From: Tetranychus cinnabarinus
Lineage: Eukaryota > Arthropoda > Arachnida > Trombidiformes > Tetranychidae
Length of the DNA stretch: 64,000 nucleotides
Assembly (NCBI GenBank): GCA_022266195.1
Contig: WHVY01000002.1
Span: 7,703,001 to 7,767,000, forward strand
Direction of reading: 5' to 3'
In this document: piece by piece, positions 23,167-35,139 of the stretch
Numbering within the stretch: the stretch's first letter is position 1
Layout of the letters: each line of letters starts with the position of its first letter
Notes under the pieces: model-generated
What the model saw: only the letters and a program-made list of their open reading frames with translations
Database searches by the model: none
Told to the model about the DNA's origin: nothing
Translations under genes and position numbers: made by a program

Positions 23167-23284
23167 AATCTTGAAAGTACCTTAATGAATCGAATCGGTT
23201 AAAATGAGCTAAACAGCAGGTATTAAATAATCATAACAATGAGAACAGGATAGTTCAATACTCATGTTACTATGGTAAATACTC

Positions 23285-23530
23285 AAATCTCTAGTGCACC
23301 GGCAAGTTTTTTAGGCAAACGGATGTAAGTATTCCAAATGTTGTCAAGCTTCTTCTTCCAAAATCAACTTCGTGAACAGGATCGTTTTAAAAAACCAGTT
23401 CATTTGCTTGCTTTGTAACTTGGTGAACTCGAAATTCTGGCTTTCCATTTCTCTTTGAAATCCGTCGCATTTCCCACGTAGTACTGCTTTAAGTACTGGC
23501 CAGGTGAAGCAGAGGTAACAAATGTTTGAT
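23285..23530 (-). pseudogene. decayed alpha-spectrin fragment
   Basis: Aligns at DNA level to 46530-46770 (caccggcaag, actcgaaattctggc, cagaggtaacaaatg) but carries many indels. Followed by block B. Confidence 0.5.
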
Positions 23531-23559
23531 TTCTAGTCTTTCAGGAACTAATTTGGTGA

Positions 23560-23880
23560 GGATTAAAATGAAAAGATGAAGACGAGTGCAATACCAAGAA
23601 ATGGAATGAAACAAAAAACAAAAGCAAATGACAGTTGTAAGGGAATTTAAATGTTACTCTTTGATTGAAAAGTAATGTTGCCAAAGAGAATTTCTCTTAG
23701 AGAAGTACAAAGTAAGCAATGAGATAATCTTTGGATGTATTAGTTGATTTGGATGAGATAGATTAGATAATAAAGTAAGCTAAGAGTTAAAAGATGAGTG
23801 AAACGGCTTGAATTGTGCAAAATTGCTAATAATGACTTTTCCTTAATCAATCGTTTTAAGGTTAAATAAATTATCTGATT
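23560..23880 (-). repeat. block-B repeat, copy 2
   Basis: Same block as 22200-22500. The segment 23880-24140 is also shared with 33420-33710. Confidence 0.5.
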
Positions 23881-24409
23881 CCCAACGAAGGATAAGAAAA
23901 TATGAAATGAAATTATGCAGAATGTGCAAAAATGTGCCCAGTTCTAGGGCTTATTATGCTTAAAAATATTCTTATGGGCTTTACCATCAGATTTTTGATA
24001 GTGAAAGTAAGTACATTTAAGTGCTTATTAGTTAAATTGAGTCAATTGAAAACAATTTTTTGCCTGTTTTTAGAGCGCCATCTTTGAGATAAAAAATTAA
24101 CTCCAGACAAAATCATAAATCAATTTTATTTAAATAAAATAATAAAACCAAAAGGCGGCGCTCACAGCCTCACGAAACAGAGCAATAACAGGAATGTGAT
24201 ATTGTTAATGATTGCAAATTGAGATCAGATTGTACGAATTGATTGAATTCACATAAAAATCATCAAGGATTAGAGCCAACAGATACGTCTGCATCATTGT
24301 GATCGCAACTAAATCTCAAATTATCTGCACTGGTAGACTCAGCAGTTGAAATATCAACGCCATCGTGATCAGCATTATTAAATCTTGTTAAGCTGCAGAG
24401 TTCAAAAAA

Positions 24410-24754
24410 TTAAACCAAAGCTGATTGAGTGAAACTGCCACGGATTCTTTCCCATAAATTTCTCTCCATTCTTTCATCGATTGTTTGAAAATCAAAATCA
24501 CCAGCTTCGATCGTGAGCTCCCTCTTCTGTTTCATGTGCAGAACGATTGCCACAGTTGTGATGAAAATGGTAATAATGTTGCTTAAAACAGGTACCAGAG
24601 TAAAATTCAAACTCGTTCGATGGTCGATTACATGCTTTAAATCATCAAGTTGAACATCTCTGCAGCACAATCCGACCACTAGTTTGAATTGACCAGTCTT
24701 AAGTCCGCTATGTAGTATCTTAAGTCTGCTATGCATATGCTTCTGCTCCATCAA
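24410..24754 (-). pseudogene. uncharacterised ORF fragment with one membrane segment
   Basis: 114 codons ending in TAA, with a hydrophobic helix FTLVPVLSNIITIFITTVAI then a charged tail (KQKREL, ERMERNLWERIRG). It looks like the last exon of a membrane protein. No start, signal or family is recognised and no second copy is in the window, so it may be a fragment carried in by duplication. Confidence 0.3.
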
Positions 24755-24884
24755 ACGAGGCGAAAGAATGACTAGCTGATAAGTAAAAGGTCAGTCAAAG
24801 GTCATGATAGAGTCAAACTCGCAAAAATTATGCTTTTCGTGTTTTGGGATTCATTTGGAATCTTATACACCGAGTTCCTTAAAA

Positions 24885-25030
24885 AAGGTGAAACAATCGA
24901 TATTCAAAGTTCAAACATTTTATTCAGCCACGAATCCTCTGAATATTTATCTTGAGCTGGATTCTGAAACTGCTTTACTTTTCACCAAAATCGAGAAAAA
25001 AGATTATTGCACAAGCTATTACGATTCAAT
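24885..25030 (+). pseudogene. type-P gene fragment
   Basis: FKVQTFYSATNPLNIYLELD then SETALLFTKIEKKDY, nearly the P2 sequence, without the 5' and 3' thirds. Lies just downstream (3') of M2. Confidence 0.65.
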
Positions 25031-25274
25031 TGCAAATTGCAAAATGTTATGATCTAGTTTCCTGATCTTTAATGTCGCTATTTTTGAATTTTTAATAATG
25101 AAAACTTTACCAGAATTGGTGCCGAATTCGTTTCTATTAATAAATGTTGAACTTTTTTTAATTGAATGGAGCAAGTATTTAACAGCATATTAAAATTCAG
25201 ATTATCGTCAAACAGAATGAATACCAAAATAAAAAAATTTGAACACAAAATTTTTTTTAGTGGAACATTAAGTT

Positions 25275-26471
25275 TTAATCAAGAATAATCCTGCATTCGT
25301 CGATTTGTCGAGTTATGGTCTGTTTTTTCTCAACATCTACAAAAGTGGCGATAAAATAATGGTTTTTAGTCAATTTTGGGAACAGTGAAGCAGTTTTGTA
25401 GTCCAGTTCAACAACTTTCCAGTAGTCTAAGAGACTTAATCTACATGTTGGTGAATCATTACGGCGAAATAGAATGAGATATTTCAGAGTCGTGATGAAC
25501 TTTTCCATTTCTGCCAACATTTTCGGATATTCGACTTCTCTTGGAGGGAATGTACAATTATTCATAAACATTGTTGCACATTTTTCTTTAAAAAAAGGAG
25601 AAAGATAAGCAGGTTGCTCGTCTAATAGAGACAAGGGATGTTGACATATTCCTAGGCACATATCCTCTATATCTCTTAATCCAGCTTGAACTTGACTCTC
25701 GAACTGTTTCATGGTCAGTTTATGAGGATAAAAATCAACTGAAAGAGGATCGACTCTGATAGATTTAATAATGTGTGATGTAACATTATCCAAGTCCTTC
25801 TCAATCAATGTCAACATAACGACGTCCGTCTTGTCAAATGATGATTTCGATGAGCCACAAGAGCTTTCCAGTTCCAAGCTCACATTCTTGGTATATTCAG
25901 GGCTTCCATTAAACAGGTTTACTTGAGTGGGGAAAGTACGTATCACCACATCCTCTTCCATAAGTCTTTGGCCAATATAATGTGGCAGCCTAAGTCGAAA
26001 TGTTAAATCAGCCCTTTCTATCCAATACAGTCTCTCTAGAAGAGAATATTTTTTCATCAAAATTTTTGTCAGTCTTTGTCTTTGAAATCTCAAGCATCGC
26101 ATCCATCTCAATCGTACGATACCTCAACTGTAGGGCAAATTCATTCAAAAATCAACTACGACAATTTTACTGTAAATTGTAAGGATTTCGGGCATAATCA
26201 AGGATGCTAAACTTGGCTGTTCGCTAATTTTGACAGTAATTTCTGAAGTTCGATTCTAGCATATCACCAATTATCTTCAATTAACTTGTTTAAGTCAAGT
26301 AGTTTCTAGATACAAGGTTAGTGAAAAAGTAAGATTTTAGATAAACTTACCATATTCGGTTTCAAAATACCGAAATTTATTCTCAACATGATCAGGTTTT
26401 ACCTCTTTTATTACCATACATGAAGCGAGTTGAAACACCGAGAAAAAACAAATAAAACTTTTAAAATCCAT
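25275..26471 (-). CDS. type-M secreted protein, pair 2
   Basis: Exon 1 26471-26351 (signal peptide MDFKSFICFFSVFQLASCM), exon 2 26035-25275 after ttctcttctag. About 293 aa. Shares VVIRTFPTQVN, SLELESSCGSSKSSFDKTDVV, NNCTFPPREVEYPK and LDYKTASLFPKL with pair 1. The region after the acceptor (ERLYWIERADLTF) is the most divergent part, and VVIRTF is preceded by LMEED instead of LCGED, so one Cys is lost. Divergent from P2 across 524 bp. Confidence 0.8.
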
Positions 26472-26995
26472 TGAGTTTGGTTGAATTGATCTTCAAGTTA
26501 ACAGCAATGTTGATGTACACTGGAACCGACCAGCGGTAATAGTTTCTCAGGTTTAAGTAACTAGAGCTGGTTACTTTCGCATCCATACCAACTAAGTAAC
26601 CAGAGCATCTTTGAGTGCAAAGTTGATGCTTAAATGAAATTTTTACCAATAAATAGTTCAGAAAAGCCCGAAGTGCCTGACCTTACAATTGTTAGTTTGA
26701 TTACTTTTTGAAATCACCATTATAAGTGACATGAAATAAGTTTTTTCATTTCTTCAAACATCACGTATTCAATTTGGTAACCATAAAATGATGGTTAGAA
26801 GTTACAATTATTTTGACCGCGGCAGCTTTTTGACCAGGATTTGACCTTTCTTTGTCTGACTGCCCCTTATTTTGACTACATAAAGACCTTTGTTTACTGT
26901 CACTTTGCCTCAAACTTTGTTCAATAAACTACAAAAGTATATGTTTTGATCGTTTTTTCAGTTCCTCGTGTTCACTTCAATCAACTAAGCGTTCA
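26472..26995. promoter_or_regulatory. bidirectional promoter of pair 2
   Basis: gtaactagagctggttac at 26557-26574, agtaaccagag at about 26595-26605 and a TATA-like acataaag at about 26878-26885. Confidence 0.6.
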
Positions 26996-27709
26996 ATGGA
27001 TTTGAAACTTTACTTATTACCTTTTATTTATGTTATTTTAGACTTCATCCGTTTGTCACATCAAAGTGATGACTGGGGTTCGACCAAAGTTGATGTCAAA
27101 TATTATATGAATATCAAAACCAGTGTTGACTTACAATGGATGAATCGTGAAGACAATGCTCAATGGAAAAATGATAGTTTCGTTAAAGATCTGGAGTCTC
27201 CAAGAAGCAAAGTAAAAATCGACGAAAATGATAATTGTTATCTGTATTTATTCAAGAATCAAACAAGTACTATTCATGGACCCATAAGGATCGATTCAAA
27301 GCATATTGAATTAGACATAAAATATAACATGAGTGAAATCAAATATACGCTTCCAAGGGACCGAACTCAAAAAGAATATGAGCGTTCCTTCATGTGGCAA
27401 GTTCGTCATATTTTAATGGAAAGTGTATTCAAAGTACAATTTTTTGATCCAGCCACGAATCCTCTGAATATTTATCTTGAGCTTGATTCTGAAACTGCTT
27501 TACTTTTCCCTAAAATCGAAAAAGACGATTATTTTATAATCAATATTATAAATTTTGTCGATACAATCTCTCTTCCTTTGAGTGAAGATAGACAGTCATA
27601 TGTCATTTACCCTGAAAAGGATCCAAGGAACCTTTGGGTCGTGGTTTCACATTCAATTTTCAATTATACAATTTTATCGTCAGATGCTTCCAATGAAATA
27701 AAAGTGTAA
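26996..27709 (+). CDS. type-P secreted protein, pair 2
   Basis: Single exon, 237 aa. The signal peptide has an extra hydrophobic turn (MDLKLYLLPFIYVILDFI). The mature chain adds WGSTKVDVKYYMNIKTSVD and YTLPRDRTQKEYE relative to P1. Shares NDNCYLYLFKNQTSTIHGP, LELDSETALLFPKIEKDDYF and SIFNYTIL. Only one Cys in the mature chain. Confidence 0.85.
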   Translation: MDLKLYLLPFIYVILDFIRLSHQSDDWGSTKVDVKYYMNIKTSVDLQWMNREDNAQWKNDSFVKDLESPRSKVKIDENDNCYLYLFKNQTSTIHGPIRIDSKHIELDIKYNMSEIKYTLPRDRTQKEYERSFMWQVRHILMESVFKVQFFDPATNPLNIYLELDSETALLFPKIEKDDYFIINIINFVDTISLPLSEDRQSYVIYPEKDPRNLWVVVSHSIFNYTILSSDASNEIKV

Positions 27710-28166
27710 CAATCATGCGATTTGTGAATTTAATGTTGAATAAAAACTGTTTCCATAAAATCTGCAAATTGAAAAGCAAATATTGATTAATTATTTTAGA
27801 AAAAATGGAAACATTTGAATAAATTTAACGATGTTAATTATTTGCATCATTGAAAAACTGTCAAAGAATTTCTGGTTTACCTAATAATTATTTTGGTAAT
27901 ATTTGTCAAACGGATTTCTGAATCCTGTAGAAACATTCTGTTTTTTCATCGCTTTTGCTCGCACCTTTCGACAATTAGATGCAGTTTCAAAGTGCTTAGC
28001 TTGAATCTTGTCTCTATGATCAGGATGAAGTTAACATAAGCATTTTACCAGCATCATCAGCTGCATTGAAGCTATCCTCTCGAACATCGATCTCTCCTCT
28101 ATGCTCATTTGAGAGAGTGAGCAATTTTTCGTCATTACGATCGTTGTTCGCTTCTGCAAAATTTGT

Positions 28167-28216
28167 GCAGTCATAAGAGCGGCAAAAATTACTGAATTAC
28201 ATTGCCACTCATATGG
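28167..28216 (+). ncRNA. truncated hairpin H7
   Basis: Left arm gtcataagagcggca but right arm tgccactcatatgg of another subtype, with no family 3' flank. Looks like a recombinant or truncated copy. Confidence 0.25.
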
Positions 28217-28292
28217 AATTGTTCTCTTTCGAAAAAATGATTAATTTTTGACGAACTTCATCAGCTTTTGTCGCTTTCCGCCTCTGCAAAAA

Positions 28293-28354
28293 TGGTGCAT
28301 TCGTAAGAGTGGCATGAATTATTATATTACATTGTCACTCTTACGGGTGCATCA
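28293..28354 (+). ncRNA. hairpin H8, 62 bp
   Basis: tggtgcattcgtaagagtgg / tgtcactcttacgggtgcat(ca); core cgtaagag/ctcttacg. Confidence 0.5.
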
Positions 28355-28619
28355 AGTTGAAAAAACCTCAGGTAATCTAAACGGTTATGAGATCATCTGA
28401 TTGCAGAGAGATCGGCTTCAATTTTCTTGACATCCAAATCGACCAATAATTGATGAATAAGTTAACTTTCATCAAAAAGTTCGTTTTAATTCACCAGCTT
28501 TTGCAGGTAGAAACAATTCTGGTAGCACAGCTTGAATTTTGTTTTTATAAAGTTCATATATTTGATCACAAGGACATACAAGAGATAAAAATAGTTTCAT
28601 ACAGTTTTTAAGATAATAG

Positions 28620-28950
28620 TTTTGACGGTCAGTAAAATAGAGATGATTAAATGATGAAAGGATAAATACGAGTGTAATACCAAGAAATGGAGTAAAACGA
28701 AAAAATAAAAGGAAATGGAAGTTGCAAGGGAATTTAAATGTTGCTCTTTCATTGAAAAGTAATGATGCTGCAAAGGAGAAGTTCAGAGTAAGCAAAGAGT
28801 TAATCTTTAGATGTTTTAGTGGATTTGGATGCGTTAGATTAGATAATAAAGTAACCAAAGAGTAAAAAGATGAGTGGAACTGCTTGAATTGTAGAAAATT
28901 GCTAATTATGACTTTTCCTTAATCAATGATTTTAAGGTTAATCTGATCCC
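28620..28950 (-). repeat. block-B repeat, copy 3
   Basis: Best preserved copy. On the minus strand it reads on into CDQIYELYKNKIQAVLPEL, which resembles a decayed spectrin helix. Confidence 0.5.
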
Positions 28951-29262
28951 ATAAGTTTTTTAGATTTAAATCTGCAGCTCTTCTATTGGAATAATTGATA
29001 AGCTTGACCAACTTTAGCTCTCAGCTTTTCCCAATTAAATACAATTTCGAGTGCTTACCTTGCATTTTTTTTAATCTTGAGGAAGTTCAAACAATCGATG
29101 TACCTCTTGACCTGAGACGTCGCTTTTATCATAGTAATCAGAACACATTAGATAACCATACTGATAAGATCAGGATAAAGTTGGTGTTGATTGGTTTAAA
29201 ATAAATTAACAAGAAAATTTTCACCAACTTCATCATCATGTCGCTTTCCGCTTCTGCAAAAA

Positions 29263-29323
29263 TAATGCATTCGTAACTGTCGCAATCACTATTGTATTCA
29301 TTGCCACAGTTACGGGTGCGTCA
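29263..29323 (+). ncRNA. hairpin H9
   Basis: Core cgtaactg/cagttacg, 61 bp. Confidence 0.45.
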
Positions 29324-29460
29324 ATCTTGAAAAGACCTTGGACAATCGAATCGGTTATAATGAAATAAACAGAAGGTATTAAATAATCATAACGATATAA
29401 AAAGGATAAAGTTGATGTGCTTCTTGGCCTGAAATGAGAACGCAGAATTGGTACTTACAA

Positions 29461-29531
29461 GATTCTAGCATCCGTATGAGTGGCAAATAGTTATTGTAGT
29501 AATATATGTCACTCGTACGGCTGTCAGAATC
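29461..29531 (+). ncRNA. hairpin H10 (class II)
   Basis: gattc/gaatc ends, cgtatgagtggca / tgtcactcgtacg. Confidence 0.4.
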
Positions 29532-29689
29532 CTGCAGAAACATTCTTTGCTTTCAGATTTGTGTTACAGGACGGACAAACATTTCTCAGGCGAAATACAA
29601 TTTTTTTCTCCTCCTCATTCAGCAGAATAATTAATTCATCACCAACTTTACCAGAATTACGATCGCTTTCCGCTTCTGCAAAATTTGTA

Positions 29690-29742
29690 CAGTCATAAGA
29701 GCGGCAATAATTATTGTATTACATTGTCATTCTTATGGCTGT
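29690..29742 (+). ncRNA. hairpin H11
   Basis: cagtcataagagcggcaat / attgtcattcttatggctg; imperfections are mostly G.U on the plus strand. Confidence 0.4.
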
Positions 29743-30091
29743 CTAAATCTTGAAAAGACTTCAGACAATCGAAACGGTTATACAAACCTGTCTAAATCCA
29801 TGAATCGCTCCTGCGAAATTCGTTTATTTTTCATAATTAACAAAAGAATTCGAGAGAATGATTAATTTTTCACAAACTTCATCAGTAGCTTGATCAAGAA
29901 TAACTTCACCAGTATCACCATGACTAGCTTCCATCCAAGTGTCTGCTTGTTCAGTGTTGCGATAAAATAGCTGCAAATCCATTCATCGCTTACAAGATTC
30001 TCATATTTCCTCGTGATTCTGAGAGTAATAAATTTATCCCGAGCATTATCAGCAGCTATCAGCATTATGTCGCTTTTCGCTTCTGCAAAAA

Positions 30092-30153
30092 TGACACAAT
30101 CGTAACTGTGGCAATAATTATTGTATTACATTGCCACAGTTACGGCTGTGTCA
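30092..30153 (+). ncRNA. hairpin H12, 62 bp
   Basis: Outer arms gacaca/tgtgtc replace the usual ggtgca/tgcatc, a compensated change. Core cgtaactg/cagttacg. Confidence 0.55.
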
Positions 30154-30399
30154 ATCTTGAAAAGACCTTGGACAATCGAAACGTTTTTTAAATGATGATA
30201 ATGATGAGAACAGGATAAAGTTGATGTGCTTCTTGGCCTGAAATGAAAACGTTCAAACCTTGGACAATCGAAACGGTTATACAGATCTGTCAAAACCTAT
30301 TCATTGTCCATATAATTTTTGCTAATTTTCCCATAATTCAAGATGAAAATTTTCTCATTTGAGAGAGTATCAATTTATCACGAACATTGTCAGCATTAT

Positions 30400-30790
30400 G
30401 ATCGCTTTCCGATTAAGAATCCAGGAAATAGTTTCATCAGCATCTCTGTTAAATATTCAAATCTCTATTGCACCGGCAAATCTTCGGAGGCAAACGTCTG
30501 TAAAGTATTTCACATGATTTCAAGCTTCTTCGTCCAAAATCTACTTTGTACTCAGGATGGTTTATCAGTCAGTTATCTGTTTGCTTTGTAACTTGGTGAA
30601 GTTCTTTGGTTGTCATTCTCTTTGAAACAAGTCAGCACTTGAAGCATTTCTCTCGTAGCACTGCCCCAAGAACTGGCCAAGTGAATAAGAGGTAACAAAT
30701 GGTTTTTCGTCGCTGAAGCAGAAAAGACGTAATTTCATTGTCGATTAAATGGCACAAGAGTTTGTGTTCTAGTCTTGGAAGTAGCAGTCT
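30400..30790 (-). pseudogene. decayed alpha-spectrin fragment
   Basis: aagaatccaggaaatagtttc and caccggcaaatc match 46490-46560; continues to the aacaaatggttttt segment and block B. Confidence 0.5.
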
Positions 30791-30799
30791 TAGTCTAGC

Positions 30800-31130
30800 A
30801 ACTAACTTGGAGATGATTTAACGAGGAAAGGATTAATACGAGTGTAATACCAAGAAATGGAATGAAACAAAAAATAAAAGGAAATGAAAGTTGCAAGGGC
30901 ATTTAAAGCTAACTCTTTGATTGAAAAGTAATGATGTTGCTAAAGAGAAGTACGAAGTAAGCAAAGAGTTAATCTGTCAATGTATTAGTTGATCTGGATG
31001 AGAAAGATTAGATAATAATAAAATAACCAAAGAGTAAAAAGATGAGTGGAACTGCTTGAATTGTAGAAAATTGCTAATTATGACTTTTCCTTAATCAATG
31101 ATTTCAAGGTTAATCTGATCCCATGAGTTT
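30800..31130 (-). repeat. block-B repeat, copy 4
   Basis: Same block as 22200-22500. Confidence 0.5.
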
Positions 31131-31437
31131 TTTAGATTTAAATCTGCAGCTCTTCTATTGGAATACTTGATAAGCTTGACCAACTTTATTATAGCTCTCA
31201 GCTTTTCCCAATTAAATACTATTTTGTCATAACACAAGAGGCAAAATAAATCATGTTCAATAAGTTATTCACAAATTTTAATCTGGAAAATTGTAGCTCG
31301 TGCATCAATTTCAGTCTGATTTTGTTGGTTAAGGACTCAGACGATAGAAACGATCACACAGATTTGTCTAAATCCACGAATCACCGCTGCAAAATTTGTT
31401 AATTCTTAGTTTATGTCGCTTTCCGCTTTTGCAAAAA

Positions 31438-31499
31438 TGATGCATTCATATGAGTGTCAATAATTACTGAATTACATTGTCACTCATATGGGTGCGTCA
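31438..31499 (+). ncRNA. hairpin H13, 62 bp
   Basis: Core catatgag/ctcatatg. Confidence 0.45.
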
Positions 31500-31780
31500 A
31501 TCTTGAAAAGACCTAAGATAATGGTAAGATAAAGGTTATAAAGTCATGTGTCACAGACACGTTATTTTCTTACATCAGTTTTTGGTAACAACTTATCTTC
31601 CATTAGATACAATTTCAGAGTGGTAAGCTTGAATTTTGTCTTTATGATCTGGATCTAGTAAACATGAGGATTGCACCAGCTGCATTGAAGCTATTCATCC
31701 GAGCATCGATCTCTCCTCTATGCTTATTTGAGTGAGTAATCAATTTTTACCATCATGATCGCTTTCGGCTTCTACAAAAA

Positions 31781-31842
31781 TGGTGCAATCATAACTGCTA
31801 CAATAATTATTGTATTACATTGCCACAGCTATGGTTGCATCA
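31781..31842 (+). ncRNA. hairpin H14, 62 bp
   Basis: tggtgcaatcataactgcta / tgccacagctatggttgcat(ca); partly decayed core. Confidence 0.4.
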
Positions 31843-32031
31843 ATCTTGAAAAGATTTTGATCAATGGAATCAGTTATAAAGATAAGTTAAAGATCTGCTT
31901 GAATTCATGCATTTCCCATGCAAATGCATTTATTTTTCAACAATAAGAAAGTTTTTCCCATTCGAGAGTATAATTATTTCATCACGAACTTTATCAGAAT
32001 TATGGTCGCTTTCCCCTTCTGAAAAATTTTT

Positions 32032-32085
32032 ACAATCATAAGAGCGGCAGTAATTATTGTATTACATTGTCATTCATATGGCTGT
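32032..32085 (+). ncRNA. hairpin H15, decayed
   Basis: acaatcataagagcgg / cattcatatggctgt. Confidence 0.3.
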
Positions 32086-32390
32086 CTAAATCTTGAAAAG
32101 ACCTCAGACAATCGAAACGGTTATACAAACATGTCATAATCCATGAATCGCTCATTTATAATCAGGATTAAGTTCACACAATCGATGTACCTCTTGACCA
32201 TAGACGTCGTTTTTATCATAGTAAGTTTCACGATCACTATCAAGATACATAGCATCAGTGTCGCGGTAAAATAGATGCAAATCCATTCATTGCTCTTGCA
32301 AATCCGCTTATTCTGCATGATTTAGAGAGTAATCAAATTAATCACGAGCATCATCATTCATCATCATGTCGCTTTCCACTTCTGCAAAAA

Positions 32391-32452
32391 TGGTACAGTC
32401 GTAACTGTGGCAATAATTATTGTATTACATTGTCACAGTTACGGTTGTTTCA
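32391..32452 (+). ncRNA. hairpin H16, 62 bp
   Basis: tacagtcgtaactgtggca / tgtcacagttacggttgtt. Confidence 0.45.
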
Positions 32453-32652
32453 ATCTTGAAAAGACCTCAGACAATAGAATCGGTTATTAAGGTGTGCGTA
32501 AAAGATCAGTCTGAATTCATACAATTCTCATGCAAAATACATTTACTTTTCCACAATTAGAAAGCTCTTTTCATTCGTCAGATTAGTTATATAATAGTAA
32601 TGATTTTTTACGTACTTCAAGAATTATGATTGCTTTCCGCTTCTGCGAAATC

Positions 32653-32711
32653 TGTGCAATCATAAGAGCGCCAATAATTACTGTATTATTTTGTCACTCT
32701 TATGGATGCAT
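32653..32711 (+). ncRNA. hairpin H17
   Basis: tgtgcaatcataagagcg / tgtcactcttatggatgca. Confidence 0.4.
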
Positions 32712-32819
32712 AAATCTCGAAAAAGACTCACAAGCAGTTGTCAGGCAATCGAAACGATTAAACAGATCAGTTTAAATCCATGAATTTCACTTGCGAAATT
32801 CGTATATTTTCCATGATTG

Positions 32820-33115
32820 AAGAAAACGATTTTCAGCATCTTGGTTAAATATTTGAATCTCTTGTGCACCGGCAAGTTTTTTGACAAACTTACATCAAGT
32901 GTTTCAACCATTCCTAGCTTCTTCTGCTTGCTTTGGTCAACTCGAAATTCTGGCTTTCCAGTTCTCTTTGAAATTCTTCACATTTCCCACGTAGCACTGC
33001 TTTAAGCACTGGCCAGGTGAATCAGAGGTAACAAATGGTTCTTCGTCATTGAAACAGAAAAAAACTTCATTTCATTGTCGATCAAATGGCACAAGTACAG
33101 GCGTTTGATTTCTAG
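32820..33115 (-). pseudogene. decayed alpha-spectrin fragment
   Basis: tgcaccggcaagttttttg, ctcgaaattctggctt and cagaggtaacaaatggttc match 46540-46780; passes into block B at 33130. Confidence 0.5.
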
Positions 33116-33129
33116 TCTTTCAGCAACTA

Positions 33130-33450
33130 ATTTGGTGATGATTAAAATGAAAAGATGAAGACGAGTGTAATACCAAGAAATGAATAAAACGAAGAAATAA
33201 AAGGAAATGGAAGTCGCAAGGGAATTTAAATGTCACTCTTTCATTGAAAAGTAATGATGTTGCAAAAGAGAAGTAAAAAGTAAGCAAAGAGTTGATCTTT
33301 GGAGTTATAAGTTGATTTGGATGAGATAGATTAGATAATAAAGTAACCTAAGAGTTAAAAGATGTGTGAAACGGCTTGACTTGTGCGAAATTGCTAATAA
33401 TCACTTTTCTTAATCAATAGTTTTAAGGTTAAATTATCTGATTCCCAGAG
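33130..33450 (-). repeat. block-B repeat, copy 5
   Basis: Same block as 22200-22500. Confidence 0.5.
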
Positions 33451-34164
33451 AAAGATAACAAAATATGAAATGAAATTATGCAGAATGTGCAAAAATGTGC
33501 CCATTTCTAGTTCTCATTACGCTTAAAAATATTCTTAAGGGCTTTCTCGTCAAAGTTTTTCAATAGTTAAACATTTAAGGATATTTAAGTACTTATGAGT
33601 TAAGTTAAGTCAATTTCAATTGAATACAATTTTTTGCCTAATTTTAGAGCGCCATCTCTAAGATAAAAAAATCAATTCCAGACATAATCAAAAATAACTT
33701 TTATTTAAATAACTTTGAGGTCGTCAACCAAAGCATTTGCTGATCTTCCACTAGTCAGGGCAATAATTAAATTATAATAGACCCATTGAGTGCGGAGAAA
33801 TTTTTACAGAAAAATACCAAAACGGTATTAATAGTTGAGATTTTTCATTCACTAAACGCGCTTGTCTTTTCGTTTAGTTAGATAAGTTTGATGGAGCAAG
33901 TTAAGGTTGGCTTTGAGCAATCATATGATCAAATAACCAACTTTTACTAAGAAAATTAACTATTTTCTGTTGATGAGAAAGCCCTTCAATAGTCCATTTA
34001 ATGCAAACCAAATGACCAGATTTAAACAAATCAGATGATTTTTGAAAAAAATTGTTTATAAATCTTTATCTCAAATGATTTTGGTTTTTTAAGGTTGGTA
34101 CTAAAAGTACACAATTTACACAATTTACACAATATACTCAAAAATACACAAAAATACAAACTTG

Positions 34165-34690
34165 CAAGTTTCTTCTAAATTCGACGTACAATGATAATTT
34201 CGTGGTCAGGATGGTTTTCATCAAACAGTTTAGCTGCTTCCCAGAGTGATACCAGAGAGCTTATACATGAGTGAAATCTAAATGCGAAATTCGTATGTTT
34301 TCAAGAAGAGAGAATAATCAATTCATCCCTAACTTCATCAGCATTGTGATTGCTTTCCGCTTCCGCGAAAGAGGTGCATTCGTAGCTGTGGCAAGAATTA
34401 TTGTATTATATTGTCACAGCTACGGGTGCATCAATCTTGAAAATACCTCAGGTAATCGAAACGGTTATGAAGATATGTGTCACAGAGACATTCTTCGTTT
34501 TCACCAACCGCACTCAAAGTTCCTGAATTTCCATCTTTCTTTGAAATTCGTCACATTTAACTCGCTGCACTTCAACATGTCACAAGTACTGACCCAGCAC
34601 ATCAGAGGGAACAAATGGTTTTTGTCATTGAATCAGAGCAGGTATTGGTCACATTGTCCGGCTAGACAAGCACAGGAGTTTGTTTGAGTT
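34165..34690 (-). pseudogene. alpha-spectrin fragment split by a hairpin cassette
   Basis: Spectrin-like 34165-34240 (tgataatttcgtggtcagg) and 34510-34650 (caaatggtttttgtc) flank hairpin H18. In the better copy at 46600-46800 the two are contiguous, so the cassette interrupts spectrin sequence. Confidence 0.55.
34372..34433 (+). ncRNA. hairpin H18, 62 bp
   Basis: Core cgtagctg/cagctacg, with ggtgca/tgcatc outer arms. Confidence 0.5.
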
Positions 34691-34699
34691 CTAGTCTTT

Positions 34700-35060
34700 T
34701 AGCAACTAACTTGAAAAGGTTAACTTGGAGATGATTTAATGATGAAAGGATAAAAACGAGTACAATACCAAGAAATGCAAGAAAATTTAAAGGTTACTCT
34801 TTGATTGGAAAGTAATAATGTTGACAAAGAGAAGCACAAATTTACAACATGTAACATTGAATGAAGTTTTAAATCTAATGTGCACTTCATTAGTACAACA
34901 TGACACTTTTGATTGATGGACCTGACATTTGAGTTTTGCATTTGAAACAAAAGTCCATCATTGAAACGGAAACTTTTTCTGAATATCATCTTTCATTATA
35001 AATAAATCATACTTTAACAGCTCGTGAAAATGGTCTAAACCAAACGATTAAACTAAATTT
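34700..35060. repeat. spacer block shared with 41705-42005 and 52330-52560
   Basis: Starts with a shortened block-B piece, then catcattgaaacggaaac and atcatctttcattataaat. Nearly identical to 41705-42005 and more diverged at 52330-52560. Confidence 0.6.
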
Positions 35061-35139
35061 CCTATTCCAATGAATTTCAAGTGAATTAAAAAAGCATGAA
35101 TGGATTATCTATCGATGAAAATCATATTTACCTTGGCAT

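Larger units (their letters stand above)
20644..25274. repeat. spectrin-derived hairpin array between pairs 1 and 2
   Basis: No intact gene. Contains hairpins H2-H6, decayed alpha-spectrin pieces, two copies of the block-B repeat, a transmembrane ORF fragment and a P-gene fragment (listed separately). Confidence 0.65.

Noticed and set aside
24410..24754. Gustatory-receptor assignment of the membrane fragment
   Set aside because: No receptor signature seen; only one transmembrane helix visible.
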